From NCBI GenBank assembly GCA_050633545.1, contig JBOEGS010000002.1:434001-498000 (forward strand): a DNA stretch of 64,000 bases, in the 5' to 3' direction. The stretch's first letter is position 1. Each line of letters begins with the position of its first letter. The notes beneath the pieces are model-generated. The model was not told the DNA's origin, searched no databases, and saw nothing but the letters and a program-made list of their open reading frames with translations. Source of the DNA: Litorivita sp050633545 (GTDB taxonomy: Bacteria; Pseudomonadota; Alphaproteobacteria; Rhodobacterales; Rhodobacteraceae). The position numbers and the translations under genes were made by a program. Positions 34,021 to 43,368 of this stretch are shown here, piece by piece.

Positions 34021-35787
34021 ATGAATCGCTTTATCGCATCCGTCGCGATCGGCATAATGGCGGCAGGGACCGCGATTGCCGGTGTGACCGAAGAGGATCT
34101 GGCCAACGACCAGATGAACACCAGCCAAGTTGTCACAAACGGCATGGGCCGCGATCTGCAGCGCTATAGCCCGCTGGAGACGTTGAACAAGGAAAACGTC
34201 AAGAACCTGATGCCGGCATGGGCGTTTTCGCTCGGCGGTGAAAAGCAGCGCGGTCAGGAGACCCAGCCGCTGATCTATGACGGTGTGATGTATATCACCG
34301 GTTCCTATTCGCGCATGTATGCAATCGACGTGCGTACCGGCAAAGAGCTTTGGCAATATGACGCGCGTTTGCCCGAAGGCATCCTGCCCTGCTGTGACGT
34401 GATCAACCGCGGCGGCGCGATCTTTGGCGACAACATCATCTTTGGCACGCTCGATGCGCGTCTGGTGGCGTTGAACCTCAAGACCGGCGATGTCGTTTGG
34501 AACAAGAAAATCGCAGATTACAAAGCGGGCTATTCCTACACGGCGGCCCCGCTGATCGTGAACGGCCTTGTCATCACCGGTAACTCCGGCGGTGAATTTG
34601 GCATCGTTGGCGAAGTGCAGGCCCGCAACGCCGAAACCGGCGAAATGGTTTGGACCCGCCCCGTGATCGAAGGTCATATGGGCACGCTCAATGGCAAAGA
34701 ATCCACCATGACCGGCACGCTCAATGCCACATGGCCGGGGGATATGTGGAAAACCGGCGGCGGCGCGACATGGCTTGGCGGGTCTTATGACTTGGAAACC
34801 GACACCATTGTTTTCGGCACCGGCAACCCCGCACCGTGGAACAGCCACCTGCGCGACGCAGGCGCGCCGACCGATGGCAACAAGGGCGACAACCTTTATG
34901 CCGCATCGCGTATCGGCATTGACCCCGCCACCGGCGAGATCAAATGGCACTTCCAAACCACGCCGCGCGAAGGTTGGGATTATGACGGCGTGAACGAAGT
35001 CGTCGCCTTTACCGACAAAAACGGCGACAAGCGTTTTGCCACGGCTGACCGGAATGGCTTCTTCTATGTTCTGGACCGCGAAACCGGCAGCTTCATCTCC
35101 GGCACGCCTTTCGTCAAAGACATCACATGGGCGTCGGGCATCGATGAAAACGGCCGTCCGATCTTTGTCGAGGAAAACCGTCCGGGGAACCCCGCTGCAG
35201 CAGCCGACGGCAAGAAGGGCGATGTGGTCTTCTCCGCACCGGGCTTCCTTGGCGGCAAAAACTGGATGCCGATGGCGTTCAGCCAAAAAACCGGCCTGTT
35301 CTACGTGCCGTCCAACGAATGGGGCATGGACATCTGGAACGAGCCTGTGACCTACAAAAAAGGCGCGGCTTACCTCGGTTCGGGCTTCACCATCAAACCG
35401 ATGTATGAAGACCATATCGGCAGCCTCAAGGCGATCGATCCGGCGACCGGCGAATGGAAGTGGGAATTCAAAAACGAAGCACCTCTTTGGGGCGGCGTGA
35501 TGACCACTGCAGGCGGCCTTGTCTTCACCGGAACCCCGCAGGGCGATTTTATCGCCTTTGATGACGAAACCGGCGAACAGCTTTGGTCGTTCAACACCGG
35601 CTCCGGCATCGTCGGCCAGCCCGTCACATGGGAAATGGATGGCGAGCAATATGTCTCGGTCATTTCCGGCTGGGGCGGCGCGGTTCCGCTCTGGGGCGGC
35701 GAAGTGGCCAAAAAGGTCAGCTTCCTGAACCAAGGCGGCACCCTTTGGACCTTCAAACTGCCCAAGCAGTTGGCTGAAGTGAAATAA
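34021..35787 (+). CDS. PQQ-dependent alcohol dehydrogenase, lanthanide type (PedH/ExaF-like)
   Basis: A 588-residue periplasmic quinoprotein with signal peptide MNRFIASVAIGIMAAGTAIA. The vicinal disulfide is Cys124-Cys125 (ILPCCDVINRG). Inferred metal and PQQ ligands are Glu192 (GGEFGIVG), Asn269 (TGNPAPWN) and the catalytic Asp320 in GWDYDGVNE. Asp322, two residues on, is the extra carboxylate that marks lanthanide-dependent enzymes; calcium enzymes have Ser or Ala there. NPAPWNSHLR and GDNLYAASRIGIDPATGEIKWHFQTTP favour the ethanol/alcohol clade over XoxF methanol dehydrogenases. W-motif repeats such as TGEQLWSF build the propeller. A terminator follows. Confidence 0.92.
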   Translation: MNRFIASVAIGIMAAGTAIAGVTEEDLANDQMNTSQVVTNGMGRDLQRYSPLETLNKENVKNLMPAWAFSLGGEKQRGQETQPLIYDGVMYITGSYSRMYAIDVRTGKELWQYDARLPEGILPCCDVINRGGAIFGDNIIFGTLDARLVALNLKTGDVVWNKKIADYKAGYSYTAAPLIVNGLVITGNSGGEFGIVGEVQARNAETGEMVWTRPVIEGHMGTLNGKESTMTGTLNATWPGDMWKTGGGATWLGGSYDLETDTIVFGTGNPAPWNSHLRDAGAPTDGNKGDNLYAASRIGIDPATGEIKWHFQTTPREGWDYDGVNEVVAFTDKNGDKRFATADRNGFFYVLDRETGSFISGTPFVKDITWASGIDENGRPIFVEENRPGNPAAAADGKKGDVVFSAPGFLGGKNWMPMAFSQKTGLFYVPSNEWGMDIWNEPVTYKKGAAYLGSGFTIKPMYEDHIGSLKAIDPATGEWKWEFKNEAPLWGGVMTTAGGLVFTGTPQGDFIAFDDETGEQLWSFNTGSGIVGQPVTWEMDGEQYVSVISGWGGAVPLWGGEVAKKVSFLNQGGTLWTFKLPKQLAEVK

Positions 35788-35810
35788 GCCCTTCTTCCCA
35801 AGGCAACCAG

Positions 35811-35850
35811 CGCGCGTTCCGGATCGCTTCGGGGCGCGCGTTTTGTTTTT
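35811..35850 (+). terminator. Terminator of the PQQ dehydrogenase gene
   Basis: CGCGCG (35811-35816) pairs with CGCGCG (35835-35840), with an inner CCG/CGG pairing. TTTTGTTTTT follows, 23 bp after the stop. Confidence 0.82.
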
Positions 35851-35977
35851 CATGCGCCATCGGGGCGCGCGGCGGGCCGGCTGCGCGTAAACCATATCGC
35901 CTTCGACTTTTTGGCTAGTGCCGCGCGGCGTGCTATTTGATAGCCTGAAGCTTCCACCTTTCAGGAGTAGAGCCGCA

Positions 35978-36709
35978 ATGACCCCCGCCCGTCCGACCGA
36001 CAGAGGCCCCGCAGATCGGGGCGCTGCAGACAAGGCGCTGAACACGGCGATGGTGATCGACGATCATCCGCTGTTTTGCGATGCGCTCTCGATGACCTTG
36101 CGCGCGGTGCTTGAGGTGCAAACCGTCAAGACCGCCGAATGCCTCAAGGGCGCGCTGGAGCGGCTTGGTGAGGGTCTGTCGCCCGATATTATCTTCCTTG
36201 ATCTGAACCTGCCGGACGTCAACGGGCTGGACGGGTTGATGCGCCTGATCAATGCGGCGCCGTCCGTGCCGGTGATCGTGGTCTCGTCGATGTCCGAGCC
36301 GCGCATCATCGCCTCGGCCATCCGCGCCGGTGCGCGCGGGTTCATCCCCAAACACAGCCAGCGCAGCGTTTTCCGCGAAGCCTTTGACGCGATCAGCGCC
36401 GGCGAGGTTTTCGTGCCCGAAGGGCTTTATATGCCCGACGAATCCGCCGCGCCCGAAAACGAGCAAGAGGCGGCCATGGCGCGCCTGTCCAGCCTGACCA
36501 ACCAACAGGCGCGGATTTTGAACCTGATCTGTGAGGGCAAGCTCAACAAACAAATCGCCTATGATCTTTCGATTGCGGAGACCACGGTAAAGGCGCATGT
36601 TACGGCGATTATGCGCAAGCTGCGGGTGCAAAGCCGCACGCAGGCTGTTTTGATTGCGCAAGAGGCGCGGTTTTCCAGCATCGCTCAGGGAGAGGGCGGC
36701 GGCTACTAA
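35978..36709 (+). CDS. LuxR/NarL-family response regulator, FlhR/PedR/ExaE-like
   Basis: A 243-residue regulator. The receiver begins MVIDDHPLFCDALSM, with phospho-acceptor Asp75 (IIFLDLNLPDVNG) and switch Lys in GFIPKHSQRS. The C-terminal LuxR helix-turn-helix is LTNQQARILNLICEGKLNKQIAYDLSIAETTVKAHVTAIMRKLRV. Position after the PQQ dehydrogenase and before a FIST/kinase pair matches FlhSR of Paracoccus and PedSR/ErbR systems controlling alcohol oxidation. CAGGAG fixes the ATG at 35978. The TACGACYA sites are its candidate targets. Confidence 0.87.
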   Translation: MTPARPTDRGPADRGAADKALNTAMVIDDHPLFCDALSMTLRAVLEVQTVKTAECLKGALERLGEGLSPDIIFLDLNLPDVNGLDGLMRLINAAPSVPVIVVSSMSEPRIIASAIRAGARGFIPKHSQRSVFREAFDAISAGEVFVPEGLYMPDESAAPENEQEAAMARLSSLTNQQARILNLICEGKLNKQIAYDLSIAETTVKAHVTAIMRKLRVQSRTQAVLIAQEARFSSIAQGEGGGY

Positions 36710-36749
36710 CGCCTAGTCAAACAGATCGCGCCTATGATCGGGGAGGAGA

Positions 36750-37907
36750 ATGGGCCAAACACTTCCACCTGCTTTTGCAGCCGGTTCTGCGCTGCTGACG
36801 GCTCATGTCGCCTGCGATGCGGATGATCCGGTGGCCGATCTGCGCGCGGCGCTTGGAGCCGAAGAGCTGTCTTTGATCTATCTTTTCGTCTCTAACACTG
36901 CCGATTTCGATCAGGTCGTGCGCCGCGCCGACGAATGTTTCGAGGATACGCCGGTGGTGTGCTGCACCACGGCGGGCGAGATTTCCACCGAAGGCTATAC
37001 CGAGGGCGAGATCGTCGCCGTGGCCCTGCCATCGCGCCTGTTTCTCGCCGATACGATGTTGATCGAACCGCTGGACGAGATCGACCCGCAAACCCTGATC
37101 GGCGATGTGATCCGCGCCCGCGCGAAACTGACCCATGATGCGCGCGATATGGCCCATGAGTTCGCCTTTCTCACGGTCGACGGATTGTCGCGCAAAGAAG
37201 ACGAATTGATGAGCGCCCTCGCGCCCGGTCTTGGCCCGATGCAGCTTTTCGGCGGCTCTGCGGGGGACGGCGAGGATTTCACCGACACCTATGTCTCTTA
37301 CGGCGGCAAGACCTATCAAAACGCGGCGGTCCTGTCCTTGGTGCGCACCCGTTGCCCCGTCAAGGTTTTCAGCCTTGCGCATCTGACGCCGACCGACACC
37401 CGCATGGTGGTGACCCGCGCCGATCCGTCCCGCCGCATCGTGCATGAGATCAACGCCGAACCCGCCGCGCGTGAATATGCCCGCATTTTGGGCAAAGTCC
37501 CCGAACAACTCGATACCTTCACCTTTGCCGCCCATCCGGTTGTGGTGCGCATCGGCGGCGCGCATCACGTTCGCGCCATCCAGCGCATCGAGGACAGCGA
37601 CGATCTGGTGTTTTTCTCGGCCATTGACGAGGGATTGGTGCTGACCTTGGCCGAACCCGAAGACCTTGCCGACCATCTGCAGCGCGAGTTGAAAAAACTT
37701 GCCGATGCGGGGCCGCTCGATACGATCTTTGCCTGTGATTGTCTGCTGCGGCGGATCGAGGCCGAGCAGGACCAGCAGACCAACCAGATTTCCAAAATTC
37801 TCAAGGAAAACCGCGTGGTCGGCTTTGCCACCTACGGCGAACAGATTGACGCCAAACATGTGAACCACACAATGACAGGTGTTGCGATCTACCTGCCCGA
37901 ATCGTGA
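36750..37907 (+). CDS. FIST-domain sensory protein
   Basis: A 385-residue cytoplasmic protein with FIST N (PVVCCTTAGEISTEGYTEGEIVAVALPS, PMQLFGGSAGDGEDF) and FIST C (DTIFACDCLLRRIEAE, NRVVGFATYGEQIDAKHVNHTMTGVAIYLP) halves. FIST domains bind small ligands, proposed to be amino acids, and feed signal-transduction proteins. It is placed 10 bp before the kinase gene and after GGGAGGAGA, so it is the likely signal-input partner. Confidence 0.9.
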   Translation: MGQTLPPAFAAGSALLTAHVACDADDPVADLRAALGAEELSLIYLFVSNTADFDQVVRRADECFEDTPVVCCTTAGEISTEGYTEGEIVAVALPSRLFLADTMLIEPLDEIDPQTLIGDVIRARAKLTHDARDMAHEFAFLTVDGLSRKEDELMSALAPGLGPMQLFGGSAGDGEDFTDTYVSYGGKTYQNAAVLSLVRTRCPVKVFSLAHLTPTDTRMVVTRADPSRRIVHEINAEPAAREYARILGKVPEQLDTFTFAAHPVVVRIGGAHHVRAIQRIEDSDDLVFFSAIDEGLVLTLAEPEDLADHLQRELKKLADAGPLDTIFACDCLLRRIEAEQDQQTNQISKILKENRVVGFATYGEQIDAKHVNHTMTGVAIYLPES

Positions 37908-37917
37908 AGGCCGCTTA

Positions 37918-40134
37918 ATGGTGCACTCTTTGCTCAATCCCGACGACTCGCTGGAGCGGCAGCATGAAAAGCTGCTGCAGATCACCGACGCATTGATGCG
38001 GCGGGTCGAGCAGGTGACCGATCAATCCGGCGCCGCCTATGCGCAATTCGAACGCGCCGCGCTGCTCGAGGATCAGGTCCGCCAACGCACCCAAGACCTC
38101 GAGCGGGTGCTCGATTTGCTCAATGAATCCAACGCCCGTCTGGCCGAAGCCAACCGCGCCACGGAGGCCGCGCGCTCGGACCTGACCGCCGCGATTGAAG
38201 CGGTGGAAGAGGGGTTTGCGCTCTTTAGCCCCGATGACCTTTTGGTGCTTTATAACCTGCGGTTTTCGATGCATCTGGGCGACCTCAAAGAGCAACTTTT
38301 CCCCGGCATGAGCTTTGCCGAATATGTCGACGCCGTCAGCCGCAGCGCCAGCATCGATTTGCGCAGTGAGGAGGAGCGTGCCGAATGGCGCAAGATGCGT
38401 CTTGAACGGCACGAGGACCAGCACGCGATATTCAACGTCAAACTGGTCGGCAACCGCTGGGTGCAGGTTTCGGCGCACCGCACGCCCGATGGCGGCACGG
38501 TGATTTTGCAAACCGACGTGACCGATATCATGCGGCTCGAGCGCGAAGCCCGCGACAAATTGATGGACCAACAGGCGATTATGATCCGCGCCACGTTGGA
38601 CCATTTGAACCAAGGCGTCGGGATTTTCGACAAGGACACGCATCTGGTGGGGTGGAACCGGCGGATCGGACAATTGCTCGCGCTTCCGGCCTCGCAATTC
38701 CGCTTTGGTGCGCATTTCGATACGCTGTTCGACCGGATGCAGGACCGGTTGGAATTTCCGGCGTCGATGCCGCGCGAGGCGGTTCTGGAATGGGTCAACG
38801 CGCCGAAAAAACGCCGCCCGCTGTCCTTTGAGCTGCGCCATAAAAGCGGCGCGATTTTGGATTTCTTTGCCCAAGAGATGCCCGATCGCGGTTTTGTGGT
38901 CTCGCTCACCGACATCACCGCAGAGCGAGAAGCCGCCAAAAGGTTGTTTGAAGCCAACGCCTTGCTCGAAGAGCGCGTGGCCGAGCGGACTTTGGAACTG
39001 GAACATGCGCTGGGCGCGGCCGAGCGCGCCAATGCCTCCAAATCGCGCTTTGTCGCGGCGGCCAGCCACGATCTGTTGCAACCGCTGTCGGCGGCCAAGC
39101 TCTATGTCGCCTCCTTGGCCGAAACCGACCGCGATCCGGCCGAAAAGGACATCGTGCGCAAAGCCTTTGGTGCGCTGGAAAGCGTCGAGAACATCATCGA
39201 GGCGCTGCTCGATATCTCCAAGCTCGACGCGGGCACGGCGGGGCTTGAGCAAACCGCTGTTCCCTTGGGCCGCGTTCTGGCCCGTCTGCGCGACGAATTT
39301 GCCCCCCATGCCGAGATGAAGGGCCTTGATTTCCGCGTCGTTGGCACATCGGCGATGGTCTATTCCAACCCGTTGTTTATCAGCCGGATTTTGCAAAACC
39401 TCATCGCCAATGCGATCCGTTACACGGACAAGGGCCGCGTGGTTGTGGGGGTGCGGCGCAACGGCGGGTCGGTGCGGCTTGAGGTGTGGGACACCGGACC
39501 GGGAATTGCCGACGAGCATCAAAGCGCGATTTTCCAAGAGTTCCACCGCCTCGACACCTCCGCTAGCGCGCCCGAAGGTCTTGGCCTCGGGCTTGCGATT
39601 GTCGAACGGGCCTGCGCGCGGCTGGGCCATCAACTCAGCCTTTGGTCCGTTCCGGGGCAGGGCACAGGATTTTTCGTCAATATGCAGGTGGCCGAGGGCG
39701 GCAAGGCGCTCCCCGTGACGACCCCCGCACCGCGCCCCGAACGCAAGCTGACCGAAAGCGGATTGATCGTGCTTTTGGTCGAAAATGATATCGAAGTGCG
39801 CCGCGCGATCAGCCTGCTATTGGGCAAATGGAACGCCTCGGTTCTCGATGTGCGCTCGGGCGATGAGGCGATGGCACTGCTCGACGAGATCCAGATCAAA
39901 CCCGATGCGATGCTCATCGACTATCAACTCGACAATGGCGAAAGCGGTTTGGACGTTCTGGCGCGTTTGCGCCGCGCCTATGGCGACGTGCCCGCGCGGA
40001 TTATCTCGGCCAACCGCTCGGTCGAACTGCGCCAGACATGCGCAAAGACCGGCGCCGAATTGATGGCGAAACCGCTTGATGCAAGGCATCTGGAAACCTT
40101 CCTCGCCACGACGGTTCCGGTCGATTTGGGCTGA
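37918..40134 (+). CDS. Hybrid PAS histidine kinase with receiver domain (FlhS/PedS/ErcS'-like)
   Basis: A 738-residue soluble kinase. An N-terminal coiled coil (residues 10-90) is followed by two PAS segments (AIEAVEEGFALFSPDDLLVLYN, LDHLNQGVGIFDKDTHLVGWN) and the H-box FVAAASHDLLQPLSAAKLYVASL with His384. The ATPase domain shows NLIANAIRYT, DTGPGI and GLGLGLAIVERACARLGH, and the C-terminal receiver has Asp668 (AMLIDYQLDNGE). SHDLLQPL is the NahK/ErcS'-type H-box. It probably signals to the response regulator at 35978, with the FIST protein as input. Confidence 0.88.
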   Translation: MVHSLLNPDDSLERQHEKLLQITDALMRRVEQVTDQSGAAYAQFERAALLEDQVRQRTQDLERVLDLLNESNARLAEANRATEAARSDLTAAIEAVEEGFALFSPDDLLVLYNLRFSMHLGDLKEQLFPGMSFAEYVDAVSRSASIDLRSEEERAEWRKMRLERHEDQHAIFNVKLVGNRWVQVSAHRTPDGGTVILQTDVTDIMRLEREARDKLMDQQAIMIRATLDHLNQGVGIFDKDTHLVGWNRRIGQLLALPASQFRFGAHFDTLFDRMQDRLEFPASMPREAVLEWVNAPKKRRPLSFELRHKSGAILDFFAQEMPDRGFVVSLTDITAEREAAKRLFEANALLEERVAERTLELEHALGAAERANASKSRFVAAASHDLLQPLSAAKLYVASLAETDRDPAEKDIVRKAFGALESVENIIEALLDISKLDAGTAGLEQTAVPLGRVLARLRDEFAPHAEMKGLDFRVVGTSAMVYSNPLFISRILQNLIANAIRYTDKGRVVVGVRRNGGSVRLEVWDTGPGIADEHQSAIFQEFHRLDTSASAPEGLGLGLAIVERACARLGHQLSLWSVPGQGTGFFVNMQVAEGGKALPVTTPAPRPERKLTESGLIVLLVENDIEVRRAISLLLGKWNASVLDVRSGDEAMALLDEIQIKPDAMLIDYQLDNGESGLDVLARLRRAYGDVPARIISANRSVELRQTCAKTGAELMAKPLDARHLETFLATTVPVDLG

Positions 40135-40158
40135 AACAGGCTCTGTTTTGGCGGGGGA

Positions 40159-41271
40159 TCAGACCTTGGAAGGCAGTTTGCGATAGATGAATTCTTGCTG
40201 CGCCTGCGCGCCCAGCTCCGCCTCGAGCAGCGCATCGACCAACCCGCGATGGGGCGATTTGCGGCACACCGGATCGGTGGCGCTGGCATCGGCGGCGATG
40301 GCCATGGCTTGGCAGCGGCAGCCGCCGAAATCCACGTCGCGCCGCTCGCAGGATTGGCACAGGTCCGGCATCCAGTCAGTGCCGCGATAGGCCGCAAAGG
40401 CCGGCCCGTCATACCAGATGTCGGCCAATGGCACGTCTTGGGCGTGTTGGAAGGTCAAATGCGGGATCGTCTCGGCGGCGTGGCAGGGCAGAACCTTGCC
40501 GTCCGGCGCGATGTTGAGGCCGGTCGAGCCCCATCCGCCCATGCAGGCTTTGGGAAAATCGGCATAATAATCGGGCGGCACGAAATCGATGACCAATGCG
40601 CCGCGATGGGTCTCGCGCGCGCTGGCGACCAAGGCTTTGGCGGCATCGACCTGTTCGCGGGTCGGCTGCAACATCGAACGGTTTTCCAAGGCCCAACCTT
40701 GGAATTGCACACAAGCCACCTCCATCCGCCGCGCGCCGAGTTTCAACGCAAGCTCGATCGTGGCAGGCAAATCGTCAAGGTTATGGCGGTGCATCACCGC
40801 GTTCAGCGTCAGCGGAAAGCCGAGCCGTGCGATATGTTCGGCGACATGCATTTTGCGCTCGAATCCGCCCTTATAGCCGCCGACCCAATCGGCCAGTTGT
40901 GGCGCAACGCCTTGGACCGAAAGCTGGATATGATCGAGCCCCGCGTCATTGAGGGCCTCGAGCCGCTTCGGCGTCAACCCGATGCCCGAGGTGATCAGAT
41001 TGGTATAAAGCCCCGCCTCGCGCGCCGCGATCACCAGATCGACCAGATCGCGCCGCGAGGCGGGTTCGCCCCCCGACAGGTGCAATTGCAGCACCCCCAG
41101 ATCGGCGGCTTGGCGAAAGATATCTGCCCACTGATCAGTCTCTAACTCGGCGGAAATCGCCGTGAGTTCCTGCGGATTGGAGCAGTAAGGGCAGGACAGC
41201 GGACAGCGGTGCGTCAACTCGGCGAGCATCGCGATCGGCGGGTTCGGGCGCGGTTTTGCGGGGGCATTCAT
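40159..41271 (-). CDS. pqqE: PqqE, radical SAM PqqA Glu-Tyr cross-linking enzyme
   Basis: A 370-residue radical SAM/SPASM protein. The SAM cluster is Cys23-x3-Cys27-x2-Cys30 (ELTHRCPLSCPYCSNPQEL). SPASM cysteines lie in CMGGWGSTGLNIAPDGKVLPCHAA and LCQSCERRDVDFGGCRCQAMAIA. It links the Glu and Tyr of PqqA held by PqqD, the first step of PQQ synthesis. Its ATG overlaps the pqqD stop. A GAAACAGGCTCTGTT element lies just past its stop. Confidence 0.97.
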   Translation of the reverse strand: MNAPAKPRPNPPIAMLAELTHRCPLSCPYCSNPQELTAISAELETDQWADIFRQAADLGVLQLHLSGGEPASRRDLVDLVIAAREAGLYTNLITSGIGLTPKRLEALNDAGLDHIQLSVQGVAPQLADWVGGYKGGFERKMHVAEHIARLGFPLTLNAVMHRHNLDDLPATIELALKLGARRMEVACVQFQGWALENRSMLQPTREQVDAAKALVASARETHRGALVIDFVPPDYYADFPKACMGGWGSTGLNIAPDGKVLPCHAAETIPHLTFQHAQDVPLADIWYDGPAFAAYRGTDWMPDLCQSCERRDVDFGGCRCQAMAIAADASATDPVCRKSPHRGLVDALLEAELGAQAQQEFIYRKLPSKV

Positions 41272-41543
41272 GGCTGTTTCATCTCGACAAGGCGCTTTTC
41301 GGCAAGGCCGGACAGAAATTCGTGAACGTCGCTTTTCACGGCCTCGATCGGCGCGCCGTAGCGCTCGGCCAGACCGGCGGCGATCTGGGCCTCGCTGCGT
41401 GTCCCGTCAAGCTCGCCGAGGATCGCGTCGCCAATGGGGTCGAGCATCAAGGCGCGCTCTGGCCCGAGCAAAACCGCACGTCCGCGCACGCGGTCGGAAT
41501 GCCGCCGCACGCCGCGCGGCAGATATGGGATCGCGTCGCTCAC
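41268..41543 (-). CDS. pqqD: PqqD, PqqA peptide chaperone
   Basis: A 91-residue winged-helix RRE protein (LPRGVRRHSDRVRGRAVLLGPERALMLDPIGDAILGELDGTRSEAQIAAGLAERY). It presents PqqA to PqqE. Overlaps of four bases with both pqqC and pqqE. Confidence 0.96.
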   Translation of the reverse strand: MSDAIPYLPRGVRRHSDRVRGRAVLLGPERALMLDPIGDAILGELDGTRSEAQIAAGLAERYGAPIEAVKSDVHEFLSGLAEKRLVEMKQP

Positions 41544-42295
41544 AACAGCCCTTCATGCGGTTGCCAGCCGCCAGGCGGAATGCGCGCGGGGGCGACATAG
41601 GCCGAATGCAGCGCGTCAAGCTGCGCCCAAAGCACCTCGGTCTTGAAGGTCAGCGCCGCCGCCGCTGCGTCTTGGTCGGCGCGGGTCAGGGCGCGGTCCA
41701 TCACCCATTTTAGGCCAAAGGCCACATCCTTGGGTGCCTCGGTCAACCTGTGTTGAAAATAGGCGATCGTATCGGGGTTGGCGAAATCGTAATGCTCGAG
41801 CAATCCGGCGATCCGCGTCTTATGGATGGTCGGCGCGAAGAGTTCGGTCAGCGAGGAGGCCATGGCAGGCAAGAGCGGCTCGTCGCGCACATAGCGGACA
41901 TAGGCATCCACGGCAAAACGGGTGGCGGGCAAAATACCGACCTCGGAGGCGACATAATCAGGGTCAAGCCCGACGCCCTCGGCCAGTTTGAGCCAACGGC
42001 GAATGCCGCCGCCGCCGTCCACCCCGCCATCGTGATCCTCGATCCGCGAGCGCCACGCGCGGCGCAGGTCGGGGTCAGAGACGCGCGACATAAAGGCCGC
42101 GTCCTTCATCGGGATGCGGGTTTGGTAATAATAGCGGTTGATCACCCAAGCGCGCACTTGGTCGATGGTGCAGCCGCCCGAATGCAGCAATTGGTGAAAC
42201 GGGTGTTTGTCGTGATAACGCTCGGCCCCGATCTGGCGCAGGCGGGCCTCGAAATCGGCTGCGCTGTCGGGGGGCAAAAGGGCGGCGTCTGTCAT
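41540..42295 (-). CDS. pqqC: PqqC, pyrroloquinoline-quinone synthase
   Basis: A 251-residue all-helical oxidase (YHDKHPFHQLLHSGGCTIDQVRAWVINRYYYQTRIPMKDAAFMSR). It performs the final ring closure and eight-electron oxidation to PQQ without a metal. The later HYDFANPDTIAYFQHRLTEAPKDV is typical. Four-base overlap with pqqB. Confidence 0.97.
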   Translation of the reverse strand: MTDAALLPPDSAADFEARLRQIGAERYHDKHPFHQLLHSGGCTIDQVRAWVINRYYYQTRIPMKDAAFMSRVSDPDLRRAWRSRIEDHDGGVDGGGGIRRWLKLAEGVGLDPDYVASEVGILPATRFAVDAYVRYVRDEPLLPAMASSLTELFAPTIHKTRIAGLLEHYDFANPDTIAYFQHRLTEAPKDVAFGLKWVMDRALTRADQDAAAAALTFKTEVLWAQLDALHSAYVAPARIPPGGWQPHEGLL

Positions 42296-43182
42296 AGTTC
42301 AAGCTCCATGCCATCGGCGGTGATTTGCCACCCATGGGCCAGCGCCTCGGCGCGCTCCGGCCCGTCCGGTTGCAAAATCGGATTGGTGTTGTTGATGTGG
42401 ATATAGAGTTTGCGCGTCTGCGTCAGACCGCTCAATCGGGCCAGAGAGCCCGCATCGCCGCGCATGGAAATATGCCCCATCCGCGCGCCGGTTTTCGCGC
42501 CGGTGCCGGTTTGCGCCATCTCGTCGTTTTCCCAAACCGTGCCGTCAAACAGAAGCATATCCGCCTCGCCGAGCCGCGCCACCAGCCAATCGGGCAGGGT
42601 CGCACAGCCGGGGATATAGTAAAGCACCTTGGCCCCGTCGGTGATCCGCAAACCAACGGTGTTTTCGCCCATCGCTTCGGTATCGACCTCGGCGCCCTCC
42701 ATATAGAGCGGCACTTTGCCAGGAACGGCGAAGGGGGTGATCTGCAGGCCCGCCAGCGGGCTAAAGGCCGCGTCAAGCGCGATGGTCTCTTTGCTCACCA
42801 GTGCCGGATCAAGCACGGCAAAGACGCTGTCGCGATCCAGAATGCCGAGCGTCTCGGAGGTGGCATAGACGGTAAAAGGCGTCTTCTCGCGCAGGGTCAA
42901 AAGCCCCGCCACATGGTCGATATCGCCATTGGTCAGGACCACGGCACGCAGAGGGCTGCCCCGCAAAGACGGCGGATGCATCGACGGATTGGCGGCGAAT
43001 TGGGCGCGGATGTCGGGCGAGGCGTTCAAAACCGCCCAGTCCATCCCATTGACGGAAACCGCCACCGACGATTGTGTCATCGGTGGCAGTCGGCCCGTTC
43101 GGGCGTCTGTGCAGTTGCGGCAGCCACAATTCCATTGCGGAAGGCCACCGCCCGCGCCCGCGCCAAGTATCGTAATGAACAC
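42292..43182 (-). CDS. pqqB: PqqB, PQQ biosynthesis hydroxylase of metallo-beta-lactamase fold
   Basis: A 296-residue protein. The N-terminal GAGAGGGLPQWNCGCRNC gives the structural zinc cysteines; the active-site ligands lie in TNGDIDHVAGLLTLRE and downstream His/Asp residues (LLFDGTVWENDEM, GHISM). It hydroxylates the excised Glu-Tyr intermediate. It lies 22 bp after pqqA. Confidence 0.97.
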   Translation of the reverse strand: MFITILGAGAGGGLPQWNCGCRNCTDARTGRLPPMTQSSVAVSVNGMDWAVLNASPDIRAQFAANPSMHPPSLRGSPLRAVVLTNGDIDHVAGLLTLREKTPFTVYATSETLGILDRDSVFAVLDPALVSKETIALDAAFSPLAGLQITPFAVPGKVPLYMEGAEVDTEAMGENTVGLRITDGAKVLYYIPGCATLPDWLVARLGEADMLLFDGTVWENDEMAQTGTGAKTGARMGHISMRGDAGSLARLSGLTQTRKLYIHINNTNPILQPDGPERAEALAHGWQITADGMELEL

Positions 43183-43204
43183 GGGGGCTATCGGTCCTTA
43201 TGGA

Positions 43205-43309
43205 TTAAAACAGGTCGCGCTCTGCGCCGCGATCGTCTTCCGAAGGGCCGTACATGTTGATTTCCATACCGCAGTTGATTTCGACTGCTGTCGGTTTCGT
43301 CCAAGCCAT
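43205..43309 (-). CDS. pqqA: PqqA precursor peptide
   Basis: A 34-residue peptide, MAWTKPTAVEINCGMEINMY followed by GPSEDDRGAERDLF. Glu16 and Tyr20 in the E-x3-Y core are the atoms of PQQ. The start follows GGGAGGATACAAAG. It is the first gene of pqqABCDE; a promoter and a TACGACTA site lie 60 bp upstream. Confidence 0.96.
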   Translation of the reverse strand: MAWTKPTAVEINCGMEINMYGPSEDDRGAERDLF

Positions 43310-43368
43310 CTTTGTATCCTCCCTAAAGATTTCTATGTGCAGCCTATGCGCTGCGGGCTTTCGCGCAA

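Noticed and set aside
33730..36045. Long open frame of 771 codons on the minus strand across the PQQ dehydrogenase
   Set aside because: Antisense shadow of a clear quinoprotein gene; its translation has no recognisable motif and the real gene has signal peptide and family motifs.
37915..39633. 572-codon minus-strand frame over the hybrid kinase
   Set aside because: Antisense to the kinase, which has HisKA, ATPase and receiver motifs.
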